A stretch of DNA of 64,000 bases, taken from contig NZ_JFCB01000006.1 of assembly GCF_000725125.1 (NCBI RefSeq), positions 165,180 through 229,179 on the forward strand. Reading direction: 5' to 3'. The notes under the pieces were generated by a model. The model had not been told where the DNA came from. It searched no databases and worked only from the letters and a program-made list of their open reading frames with translations. Position 1 is the stretch's first letter. Every line of letters begins with the position of its first letter. The stretch is from Streptomyces toyocaensis (lineage in GTDB: Bacteria; Actinomycetota; Actinomycetes; Streptomycetales; Streptomycetaceae). A program made the translations under genes and the position numbers. Below are positions 34,028-42,570 of the stretch, piece after piece.

Positions 34028-34828
34028 ATGACCACCGCCGCCACCCGTCACAGCGACCGGAGGATCAGCCCGGTCTTCCTGGGGATCCTGGCCGTCACCG
34101 CGGTCACCGGATGGGCCACCTGGACCGGGTTCGCCGCACAGCCCGGTGTCGCGGTGTTCCTGTTCGTGACGGCCGCGTGGATCGTCTCCCTGTGTCTGCA
34201 CGAGTACGCGCACGCGCGCACCGCGCTGCACAGCGGCGACCTCTCGGTCGGCACGAAGGGCTACCTCACGCTGAACCCGCTGAAGTACACGCACGCCCTG
34301 CTGAGCATCGTGCTTCCCGTGGTGTTCGTGATCATGGGCGGTATCGGTCTGCCGGGCGGTGCCGTGTTCATCGAACGCGGCCGGATCCGCGGGCGGTGGC
34401 GGCACAGCCTGATCTCGGCGGCCGGCCCGCTGACGAACGTGCTGTTCGCCGTCGTGTGCACGGCGCCGTTCTGGCTGGACGCGCTGGACGGCGTGCCGGC
34501 GGACTTCCGGTTCGCGCTGGCCTTCCTGGCGCTGCTCCAGGTGACGGCCGCGATCCTGAACTTCCTGCCGGTGCCGGGGCTGGACGGCTACGGCGTGATC
34601 GAGCCCTGGCTGTCGTACGGCGTCCGGCGGCAGGTGGAGCCGTTCGCCCCGTTCGGTCTGCTGTTCGTGTTCGCGCTGCTGTGGGTGCCCACGGTGAACG
34701 GCGCGTTCTTCGACGTGGTCGACTCGCTGCTGGGGACGCTCGGCATCCACGAGTTCGACACCTACTGCGGCTACGAGCTGTTCCGTTTCTGGCGCGGCCC
34801 GAGCGGCGTCTGTGAGGTCAGCCCGTGA
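34028..34828 (+). CDS. Site-2-protease-like (M50) membrane metallopeptidase
   Basis: A 266-aa integral membrane protein of the M50/S2P family. The zinc motif HEYAHAR lies in the second helix (SLCLHEYAHARTAL), and the second metal-ligand motif is NFLPVPGLDGYGVI. About six hydrophobic helices are seen. No PDZ domain is present, as in the short YwhC-like group. Such enzymes cut transmembrane substrates, but none is indicated here. The ATG at 34028 is the first Met of the conserved part. Its 3' end overlaps the convergent small gene by 11 bp. Confidence 0.88.
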   Translation: MTTAATRHSDRRISPVFLGILAVTAVTGWATWTGFAAQPGVAVFLFVTAAWIVSLCLHEYAHARTALHSGDLSVGTKGYLTLNPLKYTHALLSIVLPVVFVIMGGIGLPGGAVFIERGRIRGRWRHSLISAAGPLTNVLFAVVCTAPFWLDALDGVPADFRFALAFLALLQVTAAILNFLPVPGLDGYGVIEPWLSYGVRRQVEPFAPFGLLFVFALLWVPTVNGAFFDVVDSLLGTLGIHEFDTYCGYELFRFWRGPSGVCEVSP

Positions 34829-35009
34829 CGGAGCCGTCACGCGACGCCGCCCGCCCCCGCCTCACGTAGTACCAGGTCATGTTGGACGACAGGCCCGCCA
34901 GCAGCACCCACACGACGCCGATGAACACACTTCCCCGCACGAAGGAGACGACGGCCGCGGCGACGGCGAGGAGGCACACGACGAGGGCGTAGAGGGAGAG
35001 GCGGGGCAT
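34818..35009 (-). CDS. Small two-helix membrane protein
   Basis: A 63-aa hypothetical protein (MPRLSLYALVVCLLAVAAAV...) with two hydrophobic helices and a basic tail (RRGRAASRDG). The ATG at 35009 follows a weak GGAG-type site. An upstream start would add 17 residues with no helix. It is read against the protease gene and overlaps its 3' end. No function can be assigned. Confidence 0.65.
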   Translation of the reverse strand: MPRLSLYALVVCLLAVAAAVVSFVRGSVFIGVVWVLLAGLSSNMTWYYVRRGRAASRDGSVTG

Positions 35010-35064
35010 GGTTGCGGGCTCCTGTCGGGGGACACTGCTACGGCCTCCAGTGTCCCCCATCGCC

Positions 35065-35778
35065 TCATACGTCCGTGACGCGGAGCCCGGCGTGCGCCTT
35101 GTAGCGGCGGTTGACGGAGATCAGGTTGGCGACCAGCGACTCCACCTGGTGGGCGCCTCGCAGCCGCCCGGCGAAGACGCCCCGCATGCCGGGGATGCGG
35201 CCGGCCAGCGCCTGGACGATCTCCACGTCGGCGCGCACCTCGCCGAGCACCATCACATCGGTGTCGATCTCGTCGATCTCCGGGTCCTGGAGCAGCACGG
35301 CCGACAGGTGGTGGAAGGCGGCGGTGACCCGGGAGTCGGGGAGCAGCGCGGCGGCCTGCTGGGCGGCGCTGCCCTCCTCCGGCTTCAGCGCGTAGGCGCC
35401 CTGCTTGTCGAAGCCGAGCGGGTTGACGCAGTCGACGACGAGTTTGCCGGCCAGTTCCCCGCGCAGGGACCGAAGAGTCTCGCCGTGGCCGTCCCAGGGC
35501 ACGGCGACGATCACGACGTCGCTGCGGCGGGCGGTCTCGGCGTTGTCGGCGCCCTCGATGCCGTACCCGAGTTCCCCGGCCGCGGCCCGGGCGCGCTCGG
35601 CGGCCCGGGAGCCGATGATCACCTTCTGGCCGGCCTTGGCGAGCCGGTGGGCCAGGCCCCTGCCCTGTGGCCCGGTGCCGCCGAGCACGCCGACGACGAG
35701 CCCGGACACGTCGGGCAGGTCCCAGGGGTCCTTGGCGGGGGCCTTGGCGGGCGGCTGTGCGCTGTCGGTAGAGGTCAT
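35065..35778 (-). CDS. npdG: F420-dependent NADP reductase
   Basis: A 237-aa oxidoreductase that passes hydride between reduced F420 and NADP+. The Rossmann start VVGVLGGTGPQGRGLAHRLA, then IIGSRAAERA, DVVIVAVPWDGH and KLVVDCVNPLGF are characteristic, as is AFHHLSAVLLQDPE. A Pro/Ala-rich N-terminal tail of about 25 residues precedes the fold. It supplies F420H2 for F420-dependent enzymes common in Streptomyces. It is monocistronic, and its neighbour on the left is a small membrane protein. Confidence 0.94.
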   Translation of the reverse strand: MTSTDSAQPPAKAPAKDPWDLPDVSGLVVGVLGGTGPQGRGLAHRLAKAGQKVIIGSRAAERARAAAGELGYGIEGADNAETARRSDVVIVAVPWDGHGETLRSLRGELAGKLVVDCVNPLGFDKQGAYALKPEEGSAAQQAAALLPDSRVTAAFHHLSAVLLQDPEIDEIDTDVMVLGEVRADVEIVQALAGRIPGMRGVFAGRLRGAHQVESLVANLISVNRRYKAHAGLRVTDV

Positions 35779-35919
35779 GGGCCGACTCTACGTCCGAGAC
35801 GGCACCGTTTCCGGCCCGGGTGAGCGCCGTCACGACGGTACGGGCGGTTGTCCCCGGGTCGGGCGAATCCGGGCCGAACGGCGGGACAGGGGGGCGCGGT
35901 TGGGGCAGGATGCGGCGGC

Positions 35920-36522
35920 ATGGACGCCGTACGGGTCGCGCTGCTGCGGGACGTGCTCGCCGGGACGCAGTGGCTGGGCGCCACCCGGCACTTCGCGGGG
36001 ACCCTGCGCGGCTCGGTGGTCGCGCACGGCGGCGGGCTGCTGCTCGTGGGCACCCCGGAGTACGAGCCGTGGCATCTGGCGGCGCATCTGGTGGACGAGG
36101 CCGCCTGGTCGGGCACGCCGGAGCTGGCCCCCACGCTCGTACGGCACGACGCGCGCCCCTCGGACCCCGCGCATCTGGCGGTGGGCCCGGGGCGGCTGGA
36201 GGCCGCGCGGCGGGGTGAGACGCTGCTGGTGGTGGCGCCCGGGGAGCCGCCCGCCCCACTGCTCGAACGGATCTCGGACGCCCGCCGGGCGGGGGCGACA
36301 CTGCTGTCCCTGGGCCCCGGGGAGGGCGAGCTCCCGGCGCTGGCCCACGAGGCCCTGCCCGTGCCCGACGGCTCCGAGCTGGACCTGGACACCGTGCAGC
36401 ACCTGGTGAGCGCGGCGGCCGGGGAGAACGCCCTGCCGGCCCGCAGGGGGCCCCGGCGTTTCCGGGACCGCCTGTCGAGGCTGGCCGACCTGCTGACCGC
36501 CCCGCCACCCATCCGCTGGTAG
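35920..36522 (+). CDS. Conserved hypothetical protein
   Basis: A 200-aa soluble protein I do not recognise by family name. It has alternating beta/alpha segments (SVVAHGGGLLLVGTPEYE, ETLLVVAPGEPPAPLLERI, AGATLLSLGPGEGELPALAH) suggestive of a sugar-isomerase or nucleotide-binding alpha/beta sandwich, and a basic C-terminus. The ATG at 35920 gives MDAVRVALLRDVLAG. It converges on the small gene at 36540, with an 18-bp gap. No catalytic residues can be identified. Confidence 0.75.
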   Translation: MDAVRVALLRDVLAGTQWLGATRHFAGTLRGSVVAHGGGLLLVGTPEYEPWHLAAHLVDEAAWSGTPELAPTLVRHDARPSDPAHLAVGPGRLEAARRGETLLVVAPGEPPAPLLERISDARRAGATLLSLGPGEGELPALAHEALPVPDGSELDLDTVQHLVSAAAGENALPARRGPRRFRDRLSRLADLLTAPPPIRW

Positions 36523-36539
36523 CGGCCGGCCCGGCGAGG

Positions 36540-36770
36540 TCAGCCGTCGTCGCGTTCGCCCGCGGGGGCGTCGCGCCACTTGGCGTCGTTCTCCCACTGG
36601 AGGTTGCGCTCGCGGGCCGTCTCCATGGCACGCTCGGCCTCGCTGCGGCTCGCGTACGGGCCGAAGCGGTCCTTGGCCGGGCAGTCGGGGCCCTCCTCGA
36701 CCTTCTTGTGCTCCAGGCAGTAGTACCACTCGCCCGGCTTTCCGACCGAACGCTTCTTGAACAGGGGCAT
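36540..36770 (-). CDS. Small conserved actinobacterial protein
   Basis: A 76-aa protein starting MPLFKKRSVGKPGEWYYCLE with a strong AAGGAG before the ATG at 36770. It contains two cysteines (YYCLEHKKVEEGPDCPAKDR) and a FGPYASRSEAERAM segment like a SPOR/lysate-tag fold end, followed by a charged helix. It is divergent from map, with about 60 bp between starts. Function unknown; the sequence type is conserved in actinomycetes as I recall. Confidence 0.78.
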   Translation of the reverse strand: MPLFKKRSVGKPGEWYYCLEHKKVEEGPDCPAKDRFGPYASRSEAERAMETARERNLQWENDAKWRDAPAGERDDG

Positions 36771-36830
36771 GACCGGCTCCTTCCGCCACGGAAGATGGTC
36801 CCCCGTCGCGGCTGAATTAGACTCGCCGGC

Positions 36831-37688
36831 ATGTCTGGCCAGTCGCTGCTCGTTCCGGGGGAACTGTCCCCCACCCGCTCCGTGCCCGGGAACATCCGTC
36901 GTCCCGAGTACGTCGGCAAGCCCGCCCCCACGCCGTACACCGGGCCGGAGGTGCAGACGCCCGAGACGATCGAGGCGATGCGGACCGCCGGCCGGATCGC
37001 GGCGCGCGCGATGGAGGAGGCCGCGAAGCTGATCGAGCCGGGCGTGACGACGGACGAGCTGGACCGGGTGGCGCACGCGTACATGTGCGACCACGGCGCC
37101 TACCCCTCGACGCTCGGCTACCGCGGTTTCCCCAAGTCCCTGTGCACGTCGGTCAACGAGGTCATCTGCCACGGCATCCCGGACTCGACGGTGCTGCGCG
37201 ACGGGGACATCGTCAACCTGGACGTGACGGCCTACATCGGCGGGGTGCACGGCGACAACAACGCGACCTACCTGGTCGGGGACGTGGACGAGGAGAGCCG
37301 GCTGCTGGTCGAGCGGACCCGTGAGTCGCTCGACCGCGCGATCAAGGCGGTCAAGCCGGGCCGGCAGATCAACATCATCGGCCGGGTGATCGAGTCGTAC
37401 GCGAAGAGGTTCGGGTACGGGGTGGTGCGCGACTTCACCGGGCACGGGATCAACTCGTCGTTCCACTCGGGCCTGATCGTCCCGCACTACGACAGTCCGC
37501 ACGCGACGACGGTGATGCAGCCGGGGATGACCTTCACGATCGAGCCGATGCTGACGCTGGGGACCCACGAGTACGACATGTGGGACGACGGCTGGACGGT
37601 GGTGACGAAGGACCGCAGGCGGACGGCGCAGTTCGAGCACACACTGGTGGTGACGGACACGGGCGCGGACATCCTGACGCTGCCGTAG
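36831..37688 (+). CDS. map: Methionine aminopeptidase, type I
   Basis: A 285-aa metallopeptidase that removes the initiator Met from new proteins. The five metal ligands are in [18 protein letters not shown] (two Asp), GHGI (His), FTIEPM (Glu) and QFEHTLVV (Glu). The N-terminal extension of about 40 residues ([18 protein letters not shown]) marks the type Ic enzymes of actinobacteria, which have a ribosome-associated SH3-binding-like segment. The ATG at 36831 includes this segment. It is followed by the heme oxygenase gene after 20 bp, so they may be co-transcribed. Confidence 0.96.
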   Translation: MSGQSLLVPGELSPTRSVPGNIRRPEYVGKPAPTPYTGPEVQTPETIEAMRTAGRIAARAMEEAAKLIEPGVTTDELDRVAHAYMCDHGAYPSTLGYRGFPKSLCTSVNEVICHGIPDSTVLRDGDIVNLDVTAYIGGVHGDNNATYLVGDVDEESRLLVERTRESLDRAIKAVKPGRQINIIGRVIESYAKRFGYGVVRDFTGHGINSSFHSGLIVPHYDSPHATTVMQPGMTFTIEPMLTLGTHEYDMWDDGWTVVTKDRRRTAQFEHTLVVTDTGADILTLP

Positions 37689-37708
37689 CCCGCGGGAACC
37701 CCGGACTC

Positions 37709-38356
37709 ATGGACTCCTTCTCCACCCTCATCCGCACCGCCTCCCACCAGCAGCACGTGGAGGCGGAGACCTCGACGTTCATGAGCGATCTGCTCGGCGG
37801 CCGGCTGGGCGTGGACGCGTACGCGCGCTACACCGAGCAGCTGTGGTTCGTGTACGAGGCCCTGGAGTCCGGCGCACGGGGGCTGGCGTCCGACCCGGTG
37901 GCGGGCCCCTTCGTCCGGCCGGAACTGTTCCGGCTGCCCGCGCTGGAGCGGGACCTGGCGCACCTGCTCGGTCCGCACTGGCGCTCCCGCCTGACCGCCC
38001 TGCCCGCCACCCGGGTGTACGCCGGCCGGGTCGCCGCGTGCGCCCGCGACTGGCCGGGCGGCTATGTCGCCCACCACTACACCCGTTATCTGGGCGACCT
38101 CTCCGGCGGCCAGGTCATCCGCGGCAGGGCGGAGCGGACCTGGGGCTTCGCGAGGAAGGGCGACGGCGTCCGCTTCTACGTCTTCGAGGACATCCCCCAC
38201 CCGGCGGCCTTCAAGCGGGAGTACCGCGGACTCCTGGACGCCCTGCCGGCGGGCGACCTGGAGAAGCAGCGCATCGTGGCCGAGTGCAAGCGGGCGTTCG
38301 CGCTCAACACGGAGGTCTTCCGGGCCCTGGGCGCGGAGTTCCCCCTGTCGGCGTGA
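37709..38356 (+). CDS. Heme oxygenase
   Basis: A 215-aa enzyme that opens heme to biliverdin, CO and Fe2+. The proximal-helix region TASHQQHVEAETSTFMSDLL and the distal-helix glycines in YLGDLSGGQVIRGRAERTW fit the HO-1/HmuO family, as does the length. The ATG at 37709 is the only Met before the conserved helix; no good ribosome-binding site precedes it, in keeping with coupling to map. The efe iron-uptake operon lies 0.9 kb away, so iron recycling is a plausible shared theme. Confidence 0.92.
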   Translation: MDSFSTLIRTASHQQHVEAETSTFMSDLLGGRLGVDAYARYTEQLWFVYEALESGARGLASDPVAGPFVRPELFRLPALERDLAHLLGPHWRSRLTALPATRVYAGRVAACARDWPGGYVAHHYTRYLGDLSGGQVIRGRAERTWGFARKGDGVRFYVFEDIPHPAAFKREYRGLLDALPAGDLEKQRIVAECKRAFALNTEVFRALGAEFPLSA

Positions 38357-38360
38357 CCGG

Positions 38361-39005
38361 TCAGCGTTCCAGGTGGACGCGGCCGCCGATCTCCGTCCAG
38401 CCCTCCGGCTGGGGGGCCGTGATGAGCTGGGAGCCCGTGCCCTGGGTGATGTTCAGGGCCCGGCCGAGGCGGTCGGTGAGCAGGAGGGCCGCGGCGCCCG
38501 TCGCCTCGTCCTCGTCGATTCCGTCGTCGCGGCCGGGGAAGGCCCGGGCGCGGACCCGGCCGGCCGGTTCGTCCAGCCAGGCCCAGGCGTAGATCCACTC
38601 CCCCTTCGGGGGCACGGGCAGGGCGTCGACCTCGGCGGCGGTGGCGTACTGGCGCAGGGTGCGCGGCGGCACCCACTCCGCCCGGGCCTCGATCCAGCAG
38701 AACTCCCCGTCCTGCCGGGCGCCCACCACCCCCGCGGGCGTGACGAGTTCGGGCACGTCGAGCAGCCAGGCCGTGCCGACGCAGGGGTGGCCGGCGAAGG
38801 GCAGGCGCAGGGTGGGGGTGTAGATGTCGATCACCCCGCGCTCGGGGTCGTCGACGAACACGGTCTCGCTGAACCCGAGCTTCGCGGCGAACGCCTGCCG
38901 GTCCTCCCGCTCGGGCATCACCGAACCGTCACGGACGACACCGAGTTCGTTGCCGTACCCGCCGCGGTGTCCGCAGAAGACGCGCAGCACGTCGTAGTCA
39001 GTCAC
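38361..39005 (-). CDS. PhzF-family isomerase-like protein
   Basis: A 214-aa protein with PhzF signatures: GNELGVV, KLGFSETVFVD with the catalytic-Glu position, and LPFAGHPCVGTAWLL. A second half with DEDEATGAAALLL completes the two-lobed fold. It is shorter than the usual 260-300 aa. The GTG at 39005 (VTDYDVLRVFCG) is chosen over a TTG at 39017. Direct TGACC repeats lie 65-102 bp upstream. It converges with the heme oxygenase gene at a 4-bp gap. Substrate unknown. Confidence 0.85.
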   Translation of the reverse strand: MTDYDVLRVFCGHRGGYGNELGVVRDGSVMPEREDRQAFAAKLGFSETVFVDDPERGVIDIYTPTLRLPFAGHPCVGTAWLLDVPELVTPAGVVGARQDGEFCWIEARAEWVPPRTLRQYATAAEVDALPVPPKGEWIYAWAWLDEPAGRVRARAFPGRDDGIDEDEATGAAALLLTDRLGRALNITQGTGSQLITAPQPEGWTEIGGRVHLER

Positions 39006-39069
39006 GGGGGCATTCAAGCATCGATGGCCAGGTCGCCCGGCCCGGGCACGGGTTACCGACAGAAAACGG

Positions 39070-39107
39070 TTGACCTGCCTTTGACCCGGGATGACCGTCC
39101 TTTGACC
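39070..39107 (+). promoter_or_regulatory. Four phased TGACC direct repeats
   Basis: TTGACC, TTGACC, ATGACC and TTGACC start at 39070, 39081, 39091 and 39102, spaced 11, 10 and 11 bp. This one-face arrangement resembles sites of OmpR/PhoB-type or SARP proteins. It lies upstream of phzF-like and 176 bp before efeO. Confidence 0.5.
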
Positions 39108-39216
39108 TGATCATGGCAGTCGTTTTGAGCCACCGTAACCGCTCCGTGCTCATACACCGTCCATGAGAGCCGGATCACTGAATGCATGGGTATCGCCCGG
39201 TCGAAGCGCAGGTATG

Positions 39217-39235
39217 TTAGGCGAGCCTCACCTTC
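39217..39235. promoter_or_regulatory. DmdR/DtxR-type iron box before efeO
   Basis: TTAGGCGAGCCTCACCTTC matches the recalled streptomycete iron-box consensus TTAGGTTAGGCTCACCTAA at 14 of 19 positions. It ends 47 bp before the efeO ATG. Repression by iron-loaded DmdR1 is expected. Confidence 0.75.
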
Positions 39236-39282
39236 CTTACGGGAGGCTGATCACGCAGTCATTCGGCCACACTGGAGCCTTC

Positions 39283-40440
39283 ATGCGATCCGCCGGACCC
39301 GCCGGACTCTCGCTCGTCACCGCCGTCGCCACCGCGGCGGTCCTCGCCGCCGTCAGCGGCTGCACCGAGAAGGGCGCCGGGGACGACGACCGGGTCGTCA
39401 CCGTGACGGCCACCGACGACTCGTGCGAGGTCTCGACGAAGGAGTTCCCGGCCGGGCACGTCGAACTCGCCATCGAGAACAAGGGCTCCAAGGTCACCGA
39501 GGTCTACATCCTCTTCCCCGACGACCGGGTGGTCACCGAGCGGGAGAACATCGGGCCGGGCACCAAGCAGCGCGTCACGGCCGAGGTGAAGCCCGGCGAC
39601 TACCGGATCGCCTGCAAGCCGGGCATGCGCGGCAAGGGGATACGCCAGGACGTCCGGGCCACCGGCGGCAAGGCCGCTCAGCGCGACCCCCGGCTGGACA
39701 AGGCGGTGGCCGCGTACCGCGCGTACGTGCAGGCGCAGGCCGACGAGACGCTGCCGAAGGCGCGGGAGTTCGCGAAGGCCGTCGAGGACGGCGACGTCGA
39801 GGCCGCGAAGAAGGCGTACGCGCCCTCCCGCATCGGCTGGGAGCGCACCGAGCCGGTCGCCGAGTCCTTCGGTGACATCGACCCCAAGGTCGACGTCCGC
39901 GAGGACGGTCTGGAGGACGGCCAGGACCCGGCGACGGACTGGACCGGCTGGCACCGCCTGGAGAAGGCGCTCTGGCAGGACGGGAAGATCGGCGACCGGG
40001 AGAAGGAGCTCGCCGGCCGGCTGATCACCGACCTGGAGGACTGGCAGAAGCGCGTCGGCACGGCCGACATCACGCCGACCTCCATGGCCAACGGCGCCAA
40101 GGAACTCCTCGACGAGGTCGCCACCGGCAAGGTCACCGGCGAGGAGGAGCGCTACTCGCACACCGACCTGGTCGATTTCAAGGCCAACGTCGAGGGCGCC
40201 GAGACGTCGTACGCGCTGCTCCAGCCGGTCGCCCGCGAGAACGACCCGGCGCTGGTCAAGGAGCTCGACCGGCAGTTCGCGGCGCTCGGCACCCTGCTCG
40301 ACCGGTACCGGCCCGACACGACGTCGTACGACTTCGTCTCGTACGACAAGGTCGGCAAGGCCGACCGCAAGGAACTGTCGGACGCGGTCAACGCGCTCGC
40401 CGAGCCGCTGTCGCGGCTCGCCGCGGCCGTGGCGAAGTAA
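39283..40440 (+). CDS. efeO: EfeO iron-uptake lipoprotein
   Basis: A 385-aa exported component of the EfeUOB ferrous/ferric uptake system. The lipobox VSGC ends the signal peptide. An N-terminal cupredoxin-like domain (TDDSCEVSTKEFPAGHVELA) is followed by an M75 peptidase-like domain with the HxxE motif in DWTGWHRLEKALWQ. The ATG at 39283 starts MRSAGPAGLSL. It is first in a four-gene operon (efeO-efeB-efeU-lipoprotein) behind an iron box. EfeO is thought to bind Fe3+ or Fe2+ outside the membrane. Confidence 0.95.
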   Translation: MRSAGPAGLSLVTAVATAAVLAAVSGCTEKGAGDDDRVVTVTATDDSCEVSTKEFPAGHVELAIENKGSKVTEVYILFPDDRVVTERENIGPGTKQRVTAEVKPGDYRIACKPGMRGKGIRQDVRATGGKAAQRDPRLDKAVAAYRAYVQAQADETLPKAREFAKAVEDGDVEAAKKAYAPSRIGWERTEPVAESFGDIDPKVDVREDGLEDGQDPATDWTGWHRLEKALWQDGKIGDREKELAGRLITDLEDWQKRVGTADITPTSMANGAKELLDEVATGKVTGEEERYSHTDLVDFKANVEGAETSYALLQPVARENDPALVKELDRQFAALGTLLDRYRPDTTSYDFVSYDKVGKADRKELSDAVNALAEPLSRLAAAVAK

Positions 40441-40456
40441 GGGCGGTGCCGGGGCG

Positions 40457-41695
40457 ATGACGGAGAGCACCTCACAGGCACCCTCGCGGCGTTCGCTGCT
40501 CGGCTGGGGCGGGGCCGGGCTCGCGCTCGGCGCCGCCGCGGCCGGGGGCGCGGCCGCCGTGGCCCGTACCGGGGACGAACCGCGATCGGACGCGGGAGCG
40601 GCGGTGGAGTTCCACGGCCCGCACCAGGCGGGCATCGCCACGCCGGTGCAGGACCGGCTGCACTTCGCCGCCTTCGACGTGACGACCGAGGACCGCGCCG
40701 CGTTCGTGGAGCTGCTGAAGGAGTGGACGGTGGCGGCGCGCCGGATGACGGCCGGCCGTGCCGTCGGTGACGGCGCGTACGGCGGTCCCGCCGAGGCACC
40801 GCCGGACGACACCGGTGAGGCGCTGGGGCTCAAGCCGTCCCGGCTGACGCTGACGGTCGGCTTCGGGCCGTCCCTGTTCGGCAGGTTCGGCCTGGCCGGG
40901 CAGCGGCCCGACGCGCTCGTCGAGCTGCCGAAGTTCGCCGGGGACAACCTCGACCGCGACCGCAGCGGCGGTGACCTGTGCGTGCAGGCGTGCGCGGACG
41001 ATCCGCAGGTCGCCGTGCACGCGATCCGCAACCTGGCCCGCATCGGCTTCGGCCGGGTCGTGGTGCGCTGGTCGCAGCTCGGCTTCGGCAAGACCTCGTC
41101 GACGACGCCCGACGCGCAGACCCCGCGCAACCTGTTCGGCTTCAAGGACGGCACCCGCAACATCTCCGGCACCGAGAAGGACCGTCTGGAGAAGTTCGTC
41201 TGGGCCGGGGAGAAGGACGGGCCCGCGTGGATGGCGGGCGGCTCCTACCTCGTGGCCCGGCGGATCCGGATGCACATCGAGACCTGGGACCGGACCTCGC
41301 TGCAGGAGCAGGAGGACATCTTCGGCCGCGACAAGGGCGAGGGCGCGCCGGTCGGCAAGGCCAAGGAGCGGGACGAGCCGTTCCTGAAGGCGATGAAGCC
41401 CGACGCCCATGTGCGGCTGGCGCACCCGGACACCAACGCCGGGGCGACGATCCTGCGCCGCGGCTACTCCTTCACCGACGGCACCGACGGCCTGGGCCGG
41501 CTGGACGCCGGGCTGTTCTTCCTCGCCTTCCAGCGCGATCCGCGCACCGGGTTCATCCCGATCCAGCGGAGCCTGGCCCGGGATTCCCTCAACGAGTACA
41601 TCCAGCACGTGGGTTCGGCGGTCTTCGCCGTTCCGCCGGGCGTCCGCGACCAGGACGACTGGTGGGGCAGGACGCTCTTCTCCGAGGAGGCGTAA
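40457..41695 (+). CDS. efeB: EfeB DyP-type peroxidase, Tat-exported
   Basis: A 412-aa heme peroxidase. The Tat signal SRRSLLGWGGAGLALG lies near residue 10 and lacks a lipobox. The DyP signatures are GFKDGTRN (with the distal Asp), a proximal His in RLAHPDTNAGATILRRGYSF, and a C-terminal LFFLAFQRDPRTGFIPIQ. It oxidises Fe2+ or heme-derived substrates during iron uptake and forms an EfeB-EfeO-EfeU complex in other bacteria. It begins 16 bp after efeO and ends two bases before efeU. Confidence 0.95.
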   Translation: MTESTSQAPSRRSLLGWGGAGLALGAAAAGGAAAVARTGDEPRSDAGAAVEFHGPHQAGIATPVQDRLHFAAFDVTTEDRAAFVELLKEWTVAARRMTAGRAVGDGAYGGPAEAPPDDTGEALGLKPSRLTLTVGFGPSLFGRFGLAGQRPDALVELPKFAGDNLDRDRSGGDLCVQACADDPQVAVHAIRNLARIGFGRVVVRWSQLGFGKTSSTTPDAQTPRNLFGFKDGTRNISGTEKDRLEKFVWAGEKDGPAWMAGGSYLVARRIRMHIETWDRTSLQEQEDIFGRDKGEGAPVGKAKERDEPFLKAMKPDAHVRLAHPDTNAGATILRRGYSFTDGTDGLGRLDAGLFFLAFQRDPRTGFIPIQRSLARDSLNEYIQHVGSAVFAVPPGVRDQDDWWGRTLFSEEA

Positions 41696-41697
41696 CC

Positions 41698-42570
41698 GTG
41701 TTCTCCAACTATCTGATCGGTCTGCGCGAAGGGCTGGAGGCCAGTCTCGTCGTCTGCATCCTGATCGCCTACCTGGTGAAGACCGGGCGGCGGGACGCGC
41801 TGAAACCGGTGTGGACCGGCATCGCCGTCGCGGTCGGCCTGGCGCTCGCCTTCGGCTGCGTGCTCGAATTCGGCTCCCAGGAGCTGACGTTCGAGGCGCA
41901 GGAGGCGCTGGGAGGGTCGCTGTCGATCCTCGCGGTGTGCCTGGTGACCTGGATGGTGTTCTGGATGCGGCGCACCGCCCGGCATCTGAAGGCGGAGCTG
42001 CACGGGAAGCTGGACGCCGCCCTCGCCATGGGTACGGGAGCGCTGGTCGTCACCGCGTTCCTCGCGGTGGGCCGCGAGGGGCTGGAGACCGCGCTGTTCG
42101 TGTGGGCGTCGGTGCACGCGGCCGGTGACGGCAGCCCGCGTCCGCTGCTCGGCGTGGCGCTGGGGCTGGCCACGGCGGTGCTGCTCGGCTGGCTGTTCTA
42201 CCGGGGAGCGCTGCGCATCAACCTCGCCAAGTTCTTCACCTGGACCGGTGCCCTGCTGGTCGTCGTGGCGGCGGGAGTGCTGGCGTACGGCGTCCACGAT
42301 CTGCAGGAGGCCGACCTGCTGCCGGGCCTGACGCACCTGGCCTTCGACGTCAGCGGCGCGATCCCGCCGGACAGCTGGTACGGCACGCTGCTGAAGGGCG
42401 TGTTCAACTTCCAGCCCGACCCCACCGTCCTCCAGGTCACGGTGTGGCTGCTGTACCTGGTCCCGACGCTCGTGCTGTTCCTCGCCCCGGTAGGGTTCGC
42501 CTCCGGGAAGGGGAAGGTGAAGGAACCGGATGAGCAGGGATCTCGGCCTTCGAAGGCACCGCAGGCTTGA
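41698..42570 (+). CDS. efeU: EfeU ferrous/ferric iron permease
   Basis: A 290-aa membrane permease of the FTR1/OFeT family with about seven helices. The two iron-binding REGLE motifs are visible in IGLREGLEASLVV and VGREGLETALFVW. The GTG at 41698 follows GAGGAGG, only two bases after the efeB stop. Its last 41 bases overlap the start of the next gene. With EfeO and EfeB it imports iron across the membrane. Confidence 0.96.
   Translation: MFSNYLIGLREGLEASLVVCILIAYLVKTGRRDALKPVWTGIAVAVGLALAFGCVLEFGSQELTFEAQEALGGSLSILAVCLVTWMVFWMRRTARHLKAELHGKLDAALAMGTGALVVTAFLAVGREGLETALFVWASVHAAGDGSPRPLLGVALGLATAVLLGWLFYRGALRINLAKFFTWTGALLVVVAAGVLAYGVHDLQEADLLPGLTHLAFDVSGAIPPDSWYGTLLKGVFNFQPDPTVLQVTVWLLYLVPTLVLFLAPVGFASGKGKVKEPDEQGSRPSKAPQA

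Noticed and set aside
30733..34815. 1360-codon plus-strand frame opposite the SARP gene
   Set aside because: Shadow of the SARP gene; it runs through its promoter and into another frame of the protease gene.
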